A stretch of DNA of 11,437 nucleotides from an uncultured Pelagibacteraceae bacterium (lineage in GTDB: Bacteria; Pseudomonadota; Alphaproteobacteria; Pelagibacterales; Pelagibacteraceae): the NCBI GenBank assembly GCA_902570545.1, contig CACFYO010000022.1, positions 1 to 11,437 on the forward strand, written 5' to 3'. Positions within the stretch are counted from its first letter, which is position 1. Every line of letters begins with the position of its first letter. The position numbers and the translations under genes are program-made. The notes below the pieces were generated by a model. It did no database searches. It saw only the letters and a list, made by a program, of their open reading frames with translations, and had not been told where the DNA came from. Of the stretch, positions 10,078 to 11,437 are shown in pieces.

Positions 10078-10386
10078 ATGGAAAAACAAAATATTAGAAT
10101 TAAGCTAAGAGCCTATGATAACAAAGTATTAGATCAGTCTACGGAGGAGATTGTTAACACAGTCAAAAGAACAGGTGCTAACATTAAAGGACCTATACCT
10201 CTACCCACCAAAAAAGAAAGATATACCGTATTAAGATCACCGCATATTGATAAAAAAAGTAGAGAACAATTTGAAACAAGAACTCACAAAAGATTAATAG
10301 ACATCATAGAACCAACCCCAGCAACAGTAGAAGCACTAATGAAACTAGATTTAGCATCAGGTGTAGACGTGGAGATTAAAATTTAA
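10078..10386 (+). CDS. rpsJ: 30S ribosomal protein S10 (NusE)
   Basis: S10 is a small-subunit head protein that also acts, bound to NusB, as the antitermination factor NusE and as a link between NusG on RNA polymerase and the leading ribosome. It has 102 residues against 103 in E. coli, with the conserved blocks IRIKLRAYD at the N-terminus, KGPIPLPTK near the middle, and [14 protein letters not shown] followed by THKRLIDI. It starts 2 nt after the fusA stop; AGGT is 6 nt upstream, contributed by the last fusA codons. In E. coli rpsJ opens its own operon behind a long L4-responsive leader. Here there is no room for one. Its stop codon shares a base with the start of rplC (TAATG). Confidence 0.99.
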   Translation: MEKQNIRIKLRAYDNKVLDQSTEEIVNTVKRTGANIKGPIPLPTKKERYTVLRSPHIDKKSREQFETRTHKRLIDIIEPTPATVEALMKLDLASGVDVEIKI

Positions 10387-11093
10387 TGAGCGAAATTAGT
10401 CTAATTGGAAAAAAGATTGGTATGACAAGGGAGTTTTTCAAAAGTGGACTTTCCGTGCCAGTTACTGTGCTAAAGGTAGAAAAAGGTAGAGTAATTCAAT
10501 TAATAGATAAGGAGAACAAAGGCTACAATGCTGTTCAAGTTGGTTTTGGTAAAATAAAAAATTCAAAATTATCTAAGTCAATGAAAGGATACTTTGCAAA
10601 AAAAAATACTGAAGCAAAAAAAATATTAAAGGAATTTAGAGTAAAAGAATTATCAGACTACAAAGAAGGTAATGAGTTTGGTATCGAAATATTTAAAGAT
10701 ATAAAATTTCTAGATGTAAGAGCTAAAACTATAGGAAAAGGCTTTGCAGGAGCTATGAAAAGACACAATTTTGGTGGATTAAGAGCATCACATGGAGTTT
10801 CTATATCTCATAGGGCACATGGATCTACAGGACAAAATCAAGATCCAGGAAAAGTATTTAAAGGAAAAAAAATGGCTGGACACATGGGAGATAAGTTGAG
10901 GACAATGCAAAATCTTGAAATTATAAAAACTGATCTAGATAATGAATTAATATATTTAAAAGGCTCAATACCTGGATCTAAAAATTCCGAAGTTTTACTA
11001 AAAAAATCTGTAAAAAATATCAATAAACTAACCATTTTAGAAAAAATTGAAATCTTTGAAAAATCTAAAAAATCAAAAGATAAGAAAAAATAA
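10386..11093 (+). CDS. rplC: 50S ribosomal protein L3
   Basis: L3 is an early-assembling large-subunit protein that binds 23S rRNA and reaches close to the peptidyl-transferase centre. It has 235 residues, longer than the E. coli protein (209). The core is plain: LIGKKIGMTREFF at the N-terminus, then KGFAGAMKRHNFGG, SHRAHGSTGQNQDPGKVFKG and KKMAGHMG, and PGSKNSEVLLKKSVK near 200-210. Gln150 sits where the PrmB-methylated glutamine lies in E. coli. The extra length is mainly a lysine-rich tail after about residue 212, ending KSKKSKDKKK. The start overlaps the rpsJ stop by one base, with GGAG (10371-10374) 11 nt upstream, so coupled translation is likely. The RAHGSTGQ..DPGKVFKGKKMAGHMGD block resembles alphaproteobacterial L3. 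Confidence 0.98.
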   Translation: MSEISLIGKKIGMTREFFKSGLSVPVTVLKVEKGRVIQLIDKENKGYNAVQVGFGKIKNSKLSKSMKGYFAKKNTEAKKILKEFRVKELSDYKEGNEFGIEIFKDIKFLDVRAKTIGKGFAGAMKRHNFGGLRASHGVSISHRAHGSTGQNQDPGKVFKGKKMAGHMGDKLRTMQNLEIIKTDLDNELIYLKGSIPGSKNSEVLLKKSVKNINKLTILEKIEIFEKSKKSKDKKK

Positions 11094-11095
11094 TC

Positions 11096-11437
11096 ATGAA
11101 AATAGATAAATTACATTTAGATGGAAAAAAGGACTCAATAGAGATATCTGACAAAATAATTGCTGCTAAAATAAATGATAAACTCGTTAGTAATGTTTTG
11201 TATAAAACAAATGCAAACTACAAGGGAAGAAAAGCTAAGACAAAACAAAAAAATGAAATTAAAGGATCGACTGCAAAAATTTATGCTCAAAAAGGAACAG
11301 GTAATGCAAGGCATGCAAGTAAAAAAGCACCTATATTTGTTGGAGGTGGGGTAGCACATGGACCAAAAGGAGAGTCCAATTATAAAAAAAGAAAGCTTAA
11401 CAAAACTGAAAAAAAATTAAGCTTAGTCTCTTTATTA
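11096..11437 (+). CDS. rplD: 50S ribosomal protein L4, N-terminal part (cut by window end)
   Basis: L4 lines the peptide exit tunnel, helps nucleate 50S assembly and, in E. coli, feeds back on its own operon. The frame opens at the ATG at 11096, 2 nt after rplC, and stays open to the window edge, giving exactly 114 codons of a protein usually about 200 long. It begins MKIDKLHLDGKK. The tunnel-loop motif QKGTGNARHASKKAPIF spans residues 65-81 and is followed by GGGVAHGPKGE, which identifies the family. Asn70 occupies the place of a usually conserved arginine (QKGTGRAR in E. coli). The ribosome site is weak (AAGA about 13 nt upstream), so translation is probably coupled to rplC. The position after rpsJ-rplC is the standard S10-operon order. 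Confidence 0.95.
   Translation, partial: MKIDKLHLDGKKDSIEISDKIIAAKINDKLVSNVLYKTNANYKGRKAKTKQKNEIKGSTAKIYAQKGTGNARHASKKAPIFVGGGVAHGPKGESNYKKRKLNKTEKKLSLVSLL

Noticed and set aside
1..11437. Search for tRNA/rRNA genes, CRISPR repeats, insertion sequences, phage genes or a novel defence system
   Set aside because: Coding sequence of conserved housekeeping genes fills about 98% of the window, and the one 163-nt gap holds only regulatory-looking sequence.

Overview
This is a compact, A+T-rich stretch of bacterial housekeeping DNA (roughly two thirds A+T by eye), with every gene on the + strand. It holds the 3' part of rpoB, then complete rpoC, rpsL, rpsG, fusA, rpsJ and rplC, and the 5' part of rplD. 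Together these join the end of the RNA polymerase beta/beta' operon to the 'str' operon and the start of the S10 ribosomal-protein operon. The proteins are of proteobacterial type, and L3 in particular resembles alphaproteobacterial L3. Very short spacers, strong use of AGA for arginine and high A+T suggest a streamlined marine alphaproteobacterium of the SAR11/Pelagibacterales type. That assignment is inferred from overall resemblance and was not tested by any search.

Layout: rpoB (1-2813, 5' end outside the window) is followed after 4 nt by rpoC (2818-6984). A 163-nt gap (6985-7147) follows, the only sizeable non-coding stretch. It carries a good sigma70-like promoter (TTGACA, 16 nt, TATTTT) and a leader of about 100 nt with inverted repeats ahead of rpsL. 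From there rpsL, rpsG, fusA, rpsJ, rplC and rplD are packed with gaps of 3, 6, 2, -1 and 2 nt, so they almost certainly form one transcription unit that runs out of the window. There is no tuf gene between fusA and rpsJ, where many proteobacteria carry one.

The genes supply the catalytic core of transcription (beta, beta') and key parts of translation: S12 and S7 of the small subunit, the translocase EF-G, S10 (also the antitermination factor NusE), and the early-assembling large-subunit proteins L3 and L4. The spacers that carry the E. coli-type S7 and L4 feedback operators (rpsL-rpsG and the rpsJ leader) have been squeezed out, which leaves the rpsL leader as the obvious place for control.

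I found no mobile element, CRISPR array, tRNA/rRNA gene or undescribed multi-gene system. The points most worth a second look are: (1) RpoC seems to lack the fourth cysteine of its C-terminal zinc site, with an extra cysteine nearby; (2) the rpsL leader can form two mutually exclusive folds; (3) str and S10 genes are joined directly without tuf; and (4) the last two S7 codons also form the fusA Shine-Dalgarno sequence.
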